Assembly (NCBI GenBank): GCA_028280065.1
Contig: JANQMN010000146.1
Location: 1-33,399, forward strand
Direction of reading: 5' to 3'
DNA from: Hahella sp.
GTDB lineage: Bacteria; Pseudomonadota; Gammaproteobacteria; Pseudomonadales; Oleiphilaceae
Length of the DNA stretch: 33,399 nt
The first letter of the stretch is position 1, and the number at the start of each line of letters is the position of its first letter. A program made the translations under genes and the position numbers. The notes under the pieces were generated by a model, which saw only the letters and a program-made list of their open reading frames with translations, made no database searches and was not told the origin of the DNA. Below, piece after piece: positions 23,444 to 32,805 of this stretch.

Positions 23444-24032
23444 GTTATGAGCTTTCCTTAAGTTATACCTGAGTCCCCTTTCACTCCAAGTAACACCGTT
23501 GACCTAAATCAGTCCGACGTAAGCATATTAAAAGGCGTGAAAGTAATCCCTTACAACGACATATTCCTTCGCTGTGAAGCTGCTATACTATCTGCCTCTA
23601 ATAACTGAAGTCTGTAGGAAATATCTCAATTTGGTATAGGAAATTTGCCAGTTGTAAGTTATTCAGTCTCCAAATCCGCAGCAGATGACAATGTGTGGTT
23701 GCCGCTGAATTCTATAGCCAACACTTCGTATTAATACACAGTATTTCCTTCCAAGTTTTCGCCTTTTTGCGATATCAAGCGGGAGTGCAGTGTCAGGAAG
23801 GGCTAAAGATATCTCCCTATAACCAAGCGTCTTGACTGTTTTTCCTTGCTATATGCTTGAGTGAGTTCGGCGGGATGCCTTGTGGAGACTCGGTCAGCCC
23901 TGCAACTGGTCACTTTGGTATTAACCTAAGTGAATGAACAGAGCAATAATTGGCGTCTAATAAACGGGATTTTATTCGTCTATACTTTGTCTTTATCAAT
24001 CCGTGGGCACTTAGCAAAATGGAGGATGAAAC
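23444..24032. other. AT-rich intergenic region
   Basis: About 590 bp with no gene that I can support on either strand. It must hold the promoters of the unknown/lipoprotein pair (minus) and of the 62-residue gene (plus). TATACT at 23981-23986 is a possible -10 for the latter, but no good -35 is spaced from it. Frames within it lack starts and ribosome sites. Confidence 0.5.
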
Positions 24033-24221
24033 ATGGGCGGCATCAAGCAAAAATATTCATTGGAACTCAATGAAGACCAAATGGAGTGGTTGCAGAAGAT
24101 GGTTAGTCAATACGCCCTGGACGACGAAGGTAAGGCGCTGAGGATCATTCTGGATTACGTACAGGATGAGGCGGATTTGGATACGGTGTTTGAAGTGATC
24201 CGCTGTAATCACTGCGATTAG
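24033..24221 (+). CDS. Small 62-residue protein, helical, with a CxxC end
   Basis: GGAGG lies about 8 bases before ATG 24033, a strong ribosome site. The sequence is mostly helical and charged (LELNEDQMEWLQKMVSQYA, KALRIILDYVQDEADL), resembling a short ribbon-helix-helix or coiled protein, and ends RCNHCD, with a CxxC pair that could bind metal. I do not recognise a named family. It stands alone, with no partner gene on its strand. A regulatory role is possible but unsupported. Confidence 0.7.
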   Translation: MGGIKQKYSLELNEDQMEWLQKMVSQYALDDEGKALRIILDYVQDEADLDTVFEVIRCNHCD

Positions 24222-24547
24222 GTTGTCGGCCTTGGTGTGGGTCATTCCGCATATTTTGGGGTCAGGTCAGGCCTTACATTTGACTTCAGTCTCGTATTCA
24301 AGCGTGTTGTTCCGCTTTGATTAATATGCCCGCGATGTTTCGAGCCAGGAGTTGTCGGGTGTAATCCCAACCAATGCAGGGGTTATTTCCGTTGAAGGTG
24401 ACAGTCCTAACTCTCATCGTATCAATGTTTATACAGGCTTTGCTGACAGGCCAATTGTTTGGTCGGAATAAGTAGGGGCGGTCAATATTTGATATAGCCC
24501 AATGGATCTGACCAAGTCAATAAGACTTGTAGGGAAAGCGGTCCTTG
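24222..24547. other. Intergenic region with a REP-like motif and an ORF remnant
   Basis: A 326-bp gap. At 24257-24283 it contains GGGGTCAGGTCAGG followed by CCTTACATTTGAC, resembling repeats found near REP-associated transposases; no such gene is present. The frame 24325-24471 reads 48 protein-like residues (VIPTNAGVISVEGDSP, NSHRINVYTGFADRP) with no start codon, perhaps the tail of a lost gene. Both calls are weak. Confidence 0.3.
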
Positions 24548-25675
24548 CTAGTCACCCATATTGGTGCCGACCATACGCGCACTTTCTAGCCAGGGGTGGT
24601 CCAAGGGAACAGTTTTACGTTTGCCCACCACCTGATCCAGCGGTACCGCTTCCGTGGTATCGCCCTTGGAAGCGACCATGAATCCATATTGCTCCTCGGA
24701 TATCATTTTTGCGCAGGCCGTTCCTAGGCGGGTTGCAAGAAGGCGATCCGCTGCGGATGGCGTTCCGCCGCGCTGTATATGTCCGAGTATGGTAACTCTG
24801 GATTCAAGATGCGTAAGCTCTTCAAGGTTCCGGGATAAGGTGGATATGTGCGATGCGTGTTGTTTTTCCAGCGCGGCAATCGCGTCATTTGCTTTTGCCT
24901 TTTCTTTTTTATTAGCCGCATTTTTTTTCATTTCCATCGCCGCCCCCATATCCTGGGCATATTCCTTCGACATCGCACCTTCGGCGACGGCTACTATACT
25001 GAAACGCTTACCTTGTCTGCTTCTCATGGCAATGGCATCGGCAATCTTTTGGGTGTCATAGGGGATTTCCGGTATCAGAATTACATCCGCTCCCCCGGCA
25101 ATTCCCGACCCCAGTGCCAACCAGCCGGTATTGTGGCCCATGATTTCACAGACAATGATTCGATGATGACTATGTGCCGTACTATGGAGCCGGTCAATCG
25201 CATCTGTTGCAATGCCCAAGGCGGTATCGAAGCCAAAGGTGATATCCGTCATGGCAACGTCGTTATCGATAGTTTTGGGTAAGGTAATGACATTTAACCC
25301 TTTCTGCGCGAGTCGATAGGCGTTTTTCTGGGTTCCACCCCCGCCCAGGCATACCAGACAGTCCAGGTGAAGTTTGTTGTAGGTTTCCACGACCTTATCC
25401 GTCATGTCCAAAACCTGCCCGCCCACCGTCATGCGGTGAGGCTTATCACGGCTCGTTCCTAACAGGGTTCCGCCGATTGTTAAAATTCCAGACAACTCCT
25501 GCTCGTCAAGACGAACGCTTCTATTTTCCACAAGCCCTCGAAATCCGTCCCGAAAGCCTATGATGTGCATTCCATAAGCGCCTAAACCGGCTTTACCAAA
25601 ACCTCTGATGGCTGCGTTGAGCCCTGGGGAGTCGCCTCCGGCCGTTAGAATTCCTACAGATTTGGTTATACTCAT
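24548..25675 (-). CDS. pfkA: 6-phosphofructokinase, ATP-type with atypical nucleotide motif
   Basis: A 375-residue PFK-family enzyme that phosphorylates fructose-6-phosphate to the 1,6-bisphosphate. It has [12 protein letters not shown] near the N-terminus, GGGGT (111-115) where E. coli PfkA has GGDGS, PKTIDND (133-139) with catalytic D137, and MGHNTGWLA. Glycine at the position of E. coli Gly104 indicates ATP use, because PPi enzymes have Asp there. Lysine at the Gly124 position (K134) is the state usual in PPi-dependent enzymes and some mixed-clade ATP enzymes. A lysine-rich insertion (about 245-275) also departs from E. coli PfkA. ATP is likelier than PPi, but the donor is open. A pyrophosphatase gene lies upstream on the same strand. 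Confidence 0.9.
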   Translation of the reverse strand: MSITKSVGILTAGGDSPGLNAAIRGFGKAGLGAYGMHIIGFRDGFRGLVENRSVRLDEQELSGILTIGGTLLGTSRDKPHRMTVGGQVLDMTDKVVETYNKLHLDCLVCLGGGGTQKNAYRLAQKGLNVITLPKTIDNDVAMTDITFGFDTALGIATDAIDRLHSTAHSHHRIIVCEIMGHNTGWLALGSGIAGGADVILIPEIPYDTQKIADAIAMRSRQGKRFSIVAVAEGAMSKEYAQDMGAAMEMKKNAANKKEKAKANDAIAALEKQHASHISTLSRNLEELTHLESRVTILGHIQRGGTPSAADRLLATRLGTACAKMISEEQYGFMVASKGDTTEAVPLDQVVGKRKTVPLDHPWLESARMVGTNMGD

Positions 25676-25856
25676 ATCTCTCTCTTTGTAAAATCGGCAT
25701 CAACTCAGCTAGTTGGAGATCACCAGAGGCGTTAGGAAAATCGGCCGCCTGGCTAGTTGTCATCTTGAAACCGTGTGACGCCCCAGACCATCCTTGGCGT
25801 ATCGCGGCGTCACTAAAAAACGCATAGAGTGAAGTATAGCTGTTTTCGGGGTTATC

Positions 25857-25872
25857 GCCGGTCACTGCCGGC
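25857..25872. repeat. Short GC-rich inverted repeat upstream of pfkA
   Basis: GCCGG-TCACTG-CCGGC lies between the pyrophosphatase stop and the pfkA start. TTGACC (25881-25876) and CGATAA (25857-25852) on the minus strand could be a weak pfkA promoter overlapping it. Confidence 0.3.
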
Positions 25873-25940
25873 TGGGGTCAATTTGGAGAGAGTTTGCCTT
25901 GCGGAGGCGTTGCCAAGCCCTGTGTCTGAGCGTTTGGCAA

Positions 25941-26444
25941 TCAAAACTGTCTAGCAGGATGCATATGCCCTTTGCCAATAGGTATTGCCCTAGACATTGC
26001 ATGGGATACCTCACCCCAGCCGGTGCATCGAGATCGTCCCTTCTGTCCGCGCACAAAGTTTAACAGGCCTTTGCAAAAAGCATAGAAATGGAAAAAACAG
26101 ACTACTTCTTTGCGCTCGGTAATCGTAATGGGACGATCCGCACAGATAAGCTTGTCATCGTACATAAACCGCTCGGATAGGCCTATCGCACCAAAAGCAT
26201 AAACCCGCACCTTGCTGCCGATAGGAAGGCGAGGTCCCAAAACCACCGCATCTAAAAAATCCCCTTCGCAGCCAATATATTGCCGAATCGAACCATAGTT
26301 AAATGGACATGGGAAAGGTGAAACAAAATCGATATTGCCTGTGGTACCTCTCTTTAAAAAACTGCCGCGAGGAATTTCAATCGTGACGTCAAAGCAGGGT
26401 AATGTTGCAACCGATTCGGGGATTTCCGAATTACTATCTGCCAT
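25941..26444 (-). CDS. Inorganic pyrophosphatase family I, divergent
   Basis: A 167-residue soluble pyrophosphatase-like protein that would hydrolyse PPi to two phosphates. Visible family features are IEIPRGS, PFNYGSI, GDFLDAVVLGP and DDKLICAD. Compared with E. coli Ppa, the first acidic residue of DGDPxD is Glu (E60), and the residue near E. coli Asp97 also appears to be Glu. The YK pair near the C-terminus is YA. The enzyme may be slow or changed in specificity. It lies 265 bp upstream of pfkA on the same strand. ATG 26444 has no clear ribosome site. Confidence 0.8.
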   Translation of the reverse strand: MADSNSEIPESVATLPCFDVTIEIPRGSFLKRGTTGNIDFVSPFPCPFNYGSIRQYIGCEGDFLDAVVLGPRLPIGSKVRVYAFGAIGLSERFMYDDKLICADRPITITERKEVVCFFHFYAFCKGLLNFVRGQKGRSRCTGWGEVSHAMSRAIPIGKGHMHPARQF

Positions 26445-26980
26445 AAATTACCCCATTATTACCCTGTTGGAAATATCTTAGATCTTAAATAACAACGCAG
26501 AAATATACAAAACGCCTAACCCTATGGATAGGCGATCGAAAAGTGAAGGGTTTGATTTACAACATCTTTAATGTAAAAAGACAGGCAATCCTAGGGGCCG
26601 GGGAGTCATAATATCGCTCGACCTTGCACATTCGACCATGCGAAAAATATCTGCAAGGAGAAAATCCACGTGAAAGTCCAATCAGATGCGGCCACGAAAA
26701 ATGGTTTCTATTCTTAGCGTCATCGCAAAAAGTGAATTGTGCCGAGTTGAACAAATGCCGGCCTATGGTATCTCTTCCAAAACCATGAGGTGTTGGAAGC
26801 AGATTTGGTTTCACAATCAGAACGAAACTACCGACGCACCTAAACCTTTTCAGCTAAACTTTAGAAACGCTTTGCCTTCCAGTTGCCGACGCGTTAATGG
26901 GCATTCGCCAGCAACTTGGTATTTATCCAATCTACTTCAATTTTCACAACTGCACAGCTCAAAATCAGGTAAGGAGAAAA
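26445..26980. other. Divergent gap between the pyrophosphatase and glucanotransferase genes
   Basis: A 536-bp gap. It holds an inverted repeat CGCCTA-n10-TAGGCG at 26513-26534, on the pyrophosphatase side. A 15-codon frame (26670-26717, GTG start) has AAGGAG nine bases upstream and could be a leader peptide or chance. A longer frame (26686-27003) contains a helix-turn-helix-like stretch (AYGISSKTMRCWKQ) but overlaps the glucanotransferase start and has no ribosome site. I do not call it a gene. Confidence 0.4.
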
Positions 26981-29728
26981 ATGAAAATCACCTTCGTTAT
27001 TGAATACCGCACTACTTATGGAGAAAGGCTATATCTCAGTGGCTCTTCGAGCGAGCTCGGTGACTGGAATGAGGAACAAGCCATACCGCTGGACTACAAC
27101 CAAGGTGTTTGGGAAACGGCTATCAACATTGATGAAACGAAGGTGGATAGCCTCAACTATAGCTATTTCGTGCAGAATGAAAATACCGGAACTCAACGAA
27201 AAGAGTATGCTCCTAGAACGCTTCCGTTAAAGGCTGCTGGCGGCAAGGAAATCAGGGTGAAGGACTGGTGGCGGGCAGCGGATGATCCGGAAAACGCATT
27301 GTACTCGTCCGCTTTTTCAAATGTCTTGCTAAAAAACTCGCCTAAAACGCGATCTAGAAAAGCGTCGGTCAAACCGGCTGCTAAGTCTAAACAGACGAGT
27401 ATTCAATTTTCCATTCGCATGCCCAGGATTACCGACGGGTATGCCGTATGCGTCCTTGGCAGCCTGGCGGAGTTAGGTGAATGGAATAGATATAAGCCGA
27501 TTTTGCTTGATGGACAATCTCATCCTGTATGGCAGGCGCAAATAGCATTGCAAAAAGCACCAAAAACCCTGGAATTCAAATTCGGTATCGTAGATCTTGA
27601 GACGGATAAACTGGTGACACTCGAGGGTGGACCGAACCGAACGCTGGAACTTGCGGCAACCGACAACTCCCCGACATACTGTTATATCGCCAATTGCGAG
27701 AATTTTTTGTTTGAAGAAGGCCGATGGAAAGGCGCAGGCGTTGCGATTCCGGTTTTTTCACTGCGAAGTGAGAATGGTCATGGCGTTGGCGAATTTCCGG
27801 ATTTGAAATTATTAATTGATTGGGCAAAAAAAACCGGGCTTAAGATGGTGCAGATTTTACCCATCAACGATACCGTGGCGACCCATCGCTGGGTTGACTC
27901 ATATCCATATTCCGCCGTTTCCGTATTTGCCCTGCATCCGATCTACCTGAATCTGGATGTCATTGGCAGATTATCAGCGAAAGCCACGCAAGATATTATT
28001 GACCAGCAAAAGAAACGGCTTAACGCAAAAACGTTTGTTGACTACGAGGCGGTCATGGCCGTCAAGTCACGCTTCTTCAAGTTGATTTTCGATGAAAAGC
28101 GAGAGGAGTTTCTCGCCGATAAGGAATTTCTGGCTTTCTTTGAAGAGAACCAGGAATGGTTGAAGCCCTATGCGGCATTTTCCTACCTACGTGATCTATA
28201 TGGCACCAGCGACTTCAGCCATTGGGGGCAATACACGAATCCAACACCTGCGCTGTTGGATCAATTGACCGACCCGAAAGCGCCTCAGCATCCCGATATC
28301 GCTGTGCACTATTTTGTGCAATATCACCTGCATCGGCAATTAAGTGACGTGGTGGCCTATGCGAGAAAGAATGAGGTGGTTTTGAAAGGGGATATCCCCA
28401 TCGGTATTTTCCGATACAGCGTTGATTCATGGCTCTACCCGGACCTGTTCAATATGGATTGCCAGGCTGGCGCACCACCCGACGACTTTGCCGTGGCAGG
28501 GCAAAACTGGGGATTTCCGACCTACAACTGGGAGGAGATGGCAAAAGACGGCTACCTCTGGTGGCAGAAGCGGTTACAAAAGCTGTCTGCCTATTTTGAT
28601 GCGTTCCGAATTGACCATATCCTGGGCTTTTTCAGAATCTGGGAAATACCCACCCAGCACGTGCAAGGGCTCATGGGGCGGTTCAATCCGTCGCTCCCGA
28701 TCAGTAAGCAGGAACTCTATGAAAATGGCATTAGCTTTGATTATCACCGGATGTGCGAACCTTTCGTGACCGCTTCGATTCTTTCCGATCTGTTCGGTCC
28801 GGATGCCCCGAAAATTCAGAATGAATTTTTTGACCAAACTCGGCCGGATCGCTTTGTATTCAAAGAGCAATTCAACAATCAAAAAGCGATCGAATCCCGA
28901 TTCGAAGTGGGGGACGATGCCTCCACACAGGAAAAAGCGACGAATCAGCGGTTGAAAAATGGCCTGCTTGAGTTGGTCGGCGAGGTGTTGTTTTTTGATG
29001 CGCCCGGCGTTGGCCAGGCTTTCAATCCACGGATTTCCCTGCAGAAGACAAAATCCTACCAGGCGTTGGATAGCTATGCTAAATCGAAATTGGACGCAGC
29101 TTACTATGATTATTTTTACCGTCGGCATGAGGATTTTTGGAAGGAACAGGCACTAGTAAAACTTCCAGCGATCAAAAATGCGACCAATATGCTGATATGC
29201 GGGGAAGACTTGGGAATGGTTCCGGGCTGCGTACCCGGCGTTATGAACGAACTGGGAATCCTCAGCTTGGAGATCCAAAGAATGCCGAAACAGCAAGACA
29301 CCGAATTCGGCATTCCTGCAAACTACCCCTATCCCTCCATTTGCTCTCCTTCCTGTCATGACATGAGTACCATCCGCGGTTGGTGGGAAGAAGATCAAGA
29401 GAAAACCCAACACTTTTACAACCAGATATTAGGACAAGATGGACAAGCGCCTTATTTTTGCGAGCCTTGGGTGGTGAAGTCGATCATCAACCAGCACTTG
29501 CATTGTCCATCCATGTGGGCGGTATTTCCCATACAAGACTTTTTAGGCATAGATAGTGAGCTGCGCAGAGATGACGTTAAGTCTGAGCAAATCAACGTCC
29601 CCAGCAATCCAAAGAATTTTTGGAAATACCGCTTACATATCAGCCTGGAGGATTTGCTGGAGCAAGACCACTTTAATCAAGAAGTCAGAGAAATGATCGA
29701 TGCCTCGGGTCGAAACTCAGTGTTTTGA
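26981..29728 (+). CDS. malQ: DPE2-like 4-alpha-glucanotransferase (CBM20-CBM20-GH77)
   Basis: A 915-residue amylomaltase-type enzyme that transfers glucosyl or maltodextrin units between alpha-1,4-glucans. Two starch-binding CBM20 domains (about 1-100, with LYLSGSSSELGDWN; and about 138-240, with VCVLGSLAELGEWN) precede a GH77 barrel (from about 250). Catalytic residues are nucleophile D545 in FRIDHILGF, acid/base E742 in CGEDLGMVPG and stabiliser D794 in SCHDMSTIRGWW. This layout is that of plant DPE2 and some bacterial homologues, longer than the roughly 700-residue E. coli MalQ. The start is ATG 26981, with AAGGAG 26971-26976. An earlier in-frame ATG (26897) lacks a ribosome site and adds 28 residues outside the CBM20 fold. 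No signal peptide, so it acts in the cytoplasm. Confidence 0.94.
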   Translation: MKITFVIEYRTTYGERLYLSGSSSELGDWNEEQAIPLDYNQGVWETAINIDETKVDSLNYSYFVQNENTGTQRKEYAPRTLPLKAAGGKEIRVKDWWRAADDPENALYSSAFSNVLLKNSPKTRSRKASVKPAAKSKQTSIQFSIRMPRITDGYAVCVLGSLAELGEWNRYKPILLDGQSHPVWQAQIALQKAPKTLEFKFGIVDLETDKLVTLEGGPNRTLELAATDNSPTYCYIANCENFLFEEGRWKGAGVAIPVFSLRSENGHGVGEFPDLKLLIDWAKKTGLKMVQILPINDTVATHRWVDSYPYSAVSVFALHPIYLNLDVIGRLSAKATQDIIDQQKKRLNAKTFVDYEAVMAVKSRFFKLIFDEKREEFLADKEFLAFFEENQEWLKPYAAFSYLRDLYGTSDFSHWGQYTNPTPALLDQLTDPKAPQHPDIAVHYFVQYHLHRQLSDVVAYARKNEVVLKGDIPIGIFRYSVDSWLYPDLFNMDCQAGAPPDDFAVAGQNWGFPTYNWEEMAKDGYLWWQKRLQKLSAYFDAFRIDHILGFFRIWEIPTQHVQGLMGRFNPSLPISKQELYENGISFDYHRMCEPFVTASILSDLFGPDAPKIQNEFFDQTRPDRFVFKEQFNNQKAIESRFEVGDDASTQEKATNQRLKNGLLELVGEVLFFDAPGVGQAFNPRISLQKTKSYQALDSYAKSKLDAAYYDYFYRRHEDFWKEQALVKLPAIKNATNMLICGEDLGMVPGCVPGVMNELGILSLEIQRMPKQQDTEFGIPANYPYPSICSPSCHDMSTIRGWWEEDQEKTQHFYNQILGQDGQAPYFCEPWVVKSIINQHLHCPSMWAVFPIQDFLGIDSELRRDDVKSEQINVPSNPKNFWKYRLHISLEDLLEQDHFNQEVREMIDASGRNSVF

Positions 29729-30077
29729 AGTGATAAAAAGGAAGCCAGTGTCTATGCCTGGCATTGGAAATTAAACCTCAGGACAGTCAAGGCAACCTGG
29801 CGTTTGTAAGATTGGACGGAGCAACTGGACTTTCCGATTAGGTGCAGCCCGCTATTGATTTACGCCGGTTCAGCCCTAATTTTGGGCGCCGGATCCAAGC
29901 AGGCTCACCGCCATTACAAGTGGGTACTTCCAACCCAGACCTTTCACTAACCATGCGGTAAAAGGTCTGGGGGATGTTGCCGGATCCTGGACTCTCACAG
30001 TAGAACAATAGGCAGGTCAGTGGGCTTCACCAGGTAGAGCTTTATTTTTACTCTCCAGCATCTTTATTACACAACTA
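29729..30077. other. Gap between convergent malQ and glmS
   Basis: A 349-bp gap between two converging genes, with no supported gene. It holds a strong hairpin (29934-29971), a smaller stem GCCC-n7-GGGC near 29873-29887, and two copies of GCCGGATCC (29888-29896 and 29979-29987) on either side of the large hairpin. The same 9-mer occurs at 32925-32933. Confidence 0.5.
29934..29971. terminator. Long hairpin between convergent malQ and glmS
   Basis: CCCAGACCTTT and AAAGGTCTGGG form a perfect 11-bp stem with a 16-nt loop. It is equally placed for transcripts from either side. No T-run follows, so it is probably a structural block or mRNA-stabilising 3' end rather than a classical terminator. Confidence 0.5.
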
Positions 30078-31913
30078 TCATTCCACCGTTACCGCTTTCG
30101 CTAGATTTCTGGGCTGATCTACATCAGTACCTTTAATCAGAGCTGCATGGTAAGAAAGTAATTGCATGGGCACTGTGTAATAGATGGGTGCTGTAATCTC
30201 GCTGACTCCCGGCATGGCGATAATTTTCATGGTATCGGTAGCTTCCAGCCCCGCTTGTTTATCGGCAAACACATAAAGCAGACCACCCCTGGCTTTGACT
30301 TCCTCAATATTGGACTTCAACTTCTCTAGCAGATCGTTAGCGGGTGCGATCACTACTACTGGCATATCCGCATCGATAAGGGCAAGAGGTCCATGTTTAA
30401 GTTCACCGGCGGCGTAAGCTTCCGCATGGATATAGGAAATTTCCTTAAGCTTTAGTGAAGCTTCGAGGGCGATTGGGAAATATTCTCCCCGACCAAGAAA
30501 GAGAGCGTGATGCTTGTCCGCAAATTCCTGAGCCAACTCGTCGATTTTGCTATCGAATGACAATGCATTTTCGATGTTTGTAGGCAATTCGTGCAAAGCT
30601 TTGACGATCTTTGATTCAGTTGCCTGGTTTACGGTTTTCTTTTGTTTTCCGAGCGCCGTGACCAGTATGAGTAAGGCAGCCAACTGGGTGGTAAATGCTT
30701 TGGTAGAAGCAACGCCGATTTCTGTTCCCGCCCGGGTCATAAAGGCTAGATCGGATTCTCTTACCAATGACGATCCGGCAACATTGCAGATAGTCATGGC
30801 CGCCATGTAGCCTTTTTCTTTTGCCAATCTGAGAGCTGCCAGAGTATCCGCTGTTTCCCCGGATTGAGAGAGAGTGATAAGCAGACTGTTTGGCCGGGTT
30901 ACAAAATCCCGATAGCGGAACTCCGAAGCGATCTCAACATCGCAGCTGATTTTGGCGATGGATTCAAACCAGTAGCGCGCGGTCATGCCTGCGTTGTAGC
31001 TGGTTCCGCATGCAATAATCTGAACGTGTTCGACCCTGCTCAAAATATCGGCGGCACCTGTACCGATGCTATCCACGATCACTCTTTCTTGAGATATTCT
31101 GCCTTCCAGAGTGTTACGGAGAGCGATGGGTTGTTCAAATATTTCTTTTTGCATGAAGTGGCGGTAACCACCTTTGTCACCTGCATCATGCTCAATAGTA
31201 GAATCTGTCGCGGTGCGTTCAACGATGTTGCCGCGGTGATCTTTAATGATGACTTTTCGACGGGTGATTTCAGCAACATCACCTTCTTCCAGATAGATAA
31301 AACGGCGGGTGACACTGAGTAATGCGAGCTGATCGGACGCCAGAAAGTTTTCTCCAACTCCCAGACCGATCACAATCGGGCTGCCGGAACGGGCAACAAC
31401 GAGGCGTTCAGGATCGCGGCGATCCATCACTACGGTACCATAAGCACCCGTTAACTGTTTTGCTGCTTTCTGCACTGCTTCTAACAATGAGTCTGATTGC
31501 CGTAACTCCCAGTCCACAAGGTGAGCTATCACTTCAGTGTCAGTTTCTGAGCGGAACTCATAATTACGTTGTTGCAAAACTTCGCGAAGTTCTTCGTGGT
31601 TTTCGATAATGCCATTGTGTACCAGGACAATGTTTTCTCCGGACATATGAGGGTGGGCATTAGTTTCAGACGGTTCGCCGTGGGTTGCCCATCTGGTATG
31701 GGCTATTCCGGTACCGCCGATGGGGCCGGATTCGTTCACTGCATCCGCCAGGATATTCACCTTGCCAAGGCGGCGAATTCGATTCAGATGGTTATTCTGG
31801 TCGACGATTGCTACGCCGGCAGAATCGTAACCACGGTATTCAAGACGACGCAGTCCTTCTACTAAAATATCGGCAACATCTCTTTGGGCCACCGCCCCAA
31901 CAATTCCACACAT
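30078..31913 (-). CDS. glmS: Glutamine--fructose-6-phosphate aminotransferase (isomerizing)
   Basis: A 611-residue enzyme that makes glucosamine-6-phosphate from fructose-6-phosphate and glutamine, the first step of UDP-GlcNAc synthesis. After Met removal the N-terminal nucleophile is the Cys of CGIVG. The glutaminase domain covers about 1-240. Two SIS domains follow, with [19 protein letters not shown] and LKHGPLALI. The end [11 protein letters not shown] is the family's conserved C-terminus. GGAGA precedes ATG 31913. It lies 63 bp after the DeoR-family gene on the same strand, a pairing also known in Pseudomonas (glmR-glmS). Confidence 0.97.
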   Translation of the reverse strand: MCGIVGAVAQRDVADILVEGLRRLEYRGYDSAGVAIVDQNNHLNRIRRLGKVNILADAVNESGPIGGTGIAHTRWATHGEPSETNAHPHMSGENIVLVHNGIIENHEELREVLQQRNYEFRSETDTEVIAHLVDWELRQSDSLLEAVQKAAKQLTGAYGTVVMDRRDPERLVVARSGSPIVIGLGVGENFLASDQLALLSVTRRFIYLEEGDVAEITRRKVIIKDHRGNIVERTATDSTIEHDAGDKGGYRHFMQKEIFEQPIALRNTLEGRISQERVIVDSIGTGAADILSRVEHVQIIACGTSYNAGMTARYWFESIAKISCDVEIASEFRYRDFVTRPNSLLITLSQSGETADTLAALRLAKEKGYMAAMTICNVAGSSLVRESDLAFMTRAGTEIGVASTKAFTTQLAALLILVTALGKQKKTVNQATESKIVKALHELPTNIENALSFDSKIDELAQEFADKHHALFLGRGEYFPIALEASLKLKEISYIHAEAYAAGELKHGPLALIDADMPVVVIAPANDLLEKLKSNIEEVKARGGLLYVFADKQAGLEATDTMKIIAMPGVSEITAPIYYTVPMQLLSYHAALIKGTDVDQPRNLAKAVTVE

Positions 31914-31976
31914 AAAATTCTCCGAAAAAGCGTTACAGCCACCCAGATTGTTTTGAGAGGCTGCGTGATTAGTTTA

Positions 31977-32738
31977 TTAAGTTCTGCCAGTAGTCGAAAC
32001 GCGGACCTGATGCGATTCAATTTGCTTAATCTGTTCTTGCGACAGATTTTGGTCGGTAACCAAAACATCTATTTGTGACCAAGCCAGTTCGATATTGGGA
32101 ATGCGCCTGCCAAACTTGGAGGATTCGAGCATCACAATGACCTCCCTGGACACATCAGCCATAACCCGGCTAAGTCCGATCAGCTCATTGAAGGTTGTTG
32201 TTCCGCGCTCTAAATCTATCCCGTCGGCACCTATAAATAATTGATCGAAATCGAACGATTTCAGAACTGTTTCAGCAGTTTGCCCTTGAAAGGAGTTTGA
32301 ACGCGCATCCCAGGTACCTCCAGTCATCAACAATGTTGGATTATTACTTAGATCGTTGATGGCATTTGCCGCCAACAGTGAGTTGGTCATAATGACCAGC
32401 CCCTGCTTTTCACCAAGTTCCGGAATCAATGCAGCAGTGGTGCTGCCGCTATCGATAACGATTCGGCTGTGGTCTTTAACCAGTCCTGCGGCACACTTGA
32501 CTATCGCAAGTTGTTGGCTGGAAAACCTCGTTTGTTCAGCTTGGCCTTGGGGAACCACTGAAGCACCGCCATAGCGTCTTACTAGCAGTCCTTCTTTTTC
32601 TAGGTTGGCCAAGTCCTTTCGAATCGTAACTTCTGAAGTTTCGAATATTCTAGATAACTCTTCGACACCGACTTCTTTCTTTTCGTTTATAAGCGTAAAA
32701 ATGGCCTCCTGGCGATGCTTTGAATTTCTCTTTTGCAT
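31977..32738 (-). CDS. glmR: DeoR-family regulator, probable GlmR
   Basis: A 253-residue regulator of the DeoR/GlpR family. The N-terminal winged helix has VEELSRIFETSEVTIRKDL (about 24-42) and GLLVRRYGGA. The sugar-phosphate-binding domain has IVIDSGSTTAALIPEL and FIGADGID. Members respond to phosphosugars. Its position directly before glmS, as in Pseudomonas, suggests it controls glmS and its own gene in response to an amino-sugar phosphate; this is inferred. Repeated GAAAYGAAA boxes upstream are likely its sites. ATG 32738 has no strong ribosome site. The symbol is assigned by context. Confidence 0.85.
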   Translation of the reverse strand: MQKRNSKHRQEAIFTLINEKKEVGVEELSRIFETSEVTIRKDLANLEKEGLLVRRYGGASVVPQGQAEQTRFSSQQLAIVKCAAGLVKDHSRIVIDSGSTTAALIPELGEKQGLVIMTNSLLAANAINDLSNNPTLLMTGGTWDARSNSFQGQTAETVLKSFDFDQLFIGADGIDLERGTTTFNELIGLSRVMADVSREVIVMLESSKFGRRIPNIELAWSQIDVLVTDQNLSQEQIKQIESHQVRVSTTGRT

Positions 32739-32756
32739 TAAAACTACATCTTTTAA

Positions 32757-32803
32757 GTTTCGAAACGAAATTAATAGTAATTGAAATGAAATTTAAATGA
32801 AAG
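32757..32803. promoter_or_regulatory. Repeated GAAAYGAAA boxes upstream of glmR
   Basis: GAAACGAAA (32762-32770) and GAAATGAAA (32783-32791) are 21 bp apart, two helical turns, followed by GAAAG (32799-32803). The first overlaps the palindrome GTTTCGAAAC (32757-32766). Read on the minus strand these are TTTCRTTTC direct repeats, the usual form of DeoR-family operators. Confidence 0.55.
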
Positions 32804-32805
32804 TT

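Noticed and set aside
21031-24471. Prophage or transposon
   Set aside because: No integrase, transposase, structural phage gene or tRNA-flanking repeat is visible.
25593-26056. Minus-strand frames of 90 and 64 codons between pfkA and the pyrophosphatase
   Set aside because: They overlap real genes out of frame and have no ribosome sites.
26686-27003. 105-codon frame with a helix-turn-helix-like stretch
   Set aside because: Overlaps the well-supported glucanotransferase start; no ribosome site. Possibly an old remnant, but not supported.
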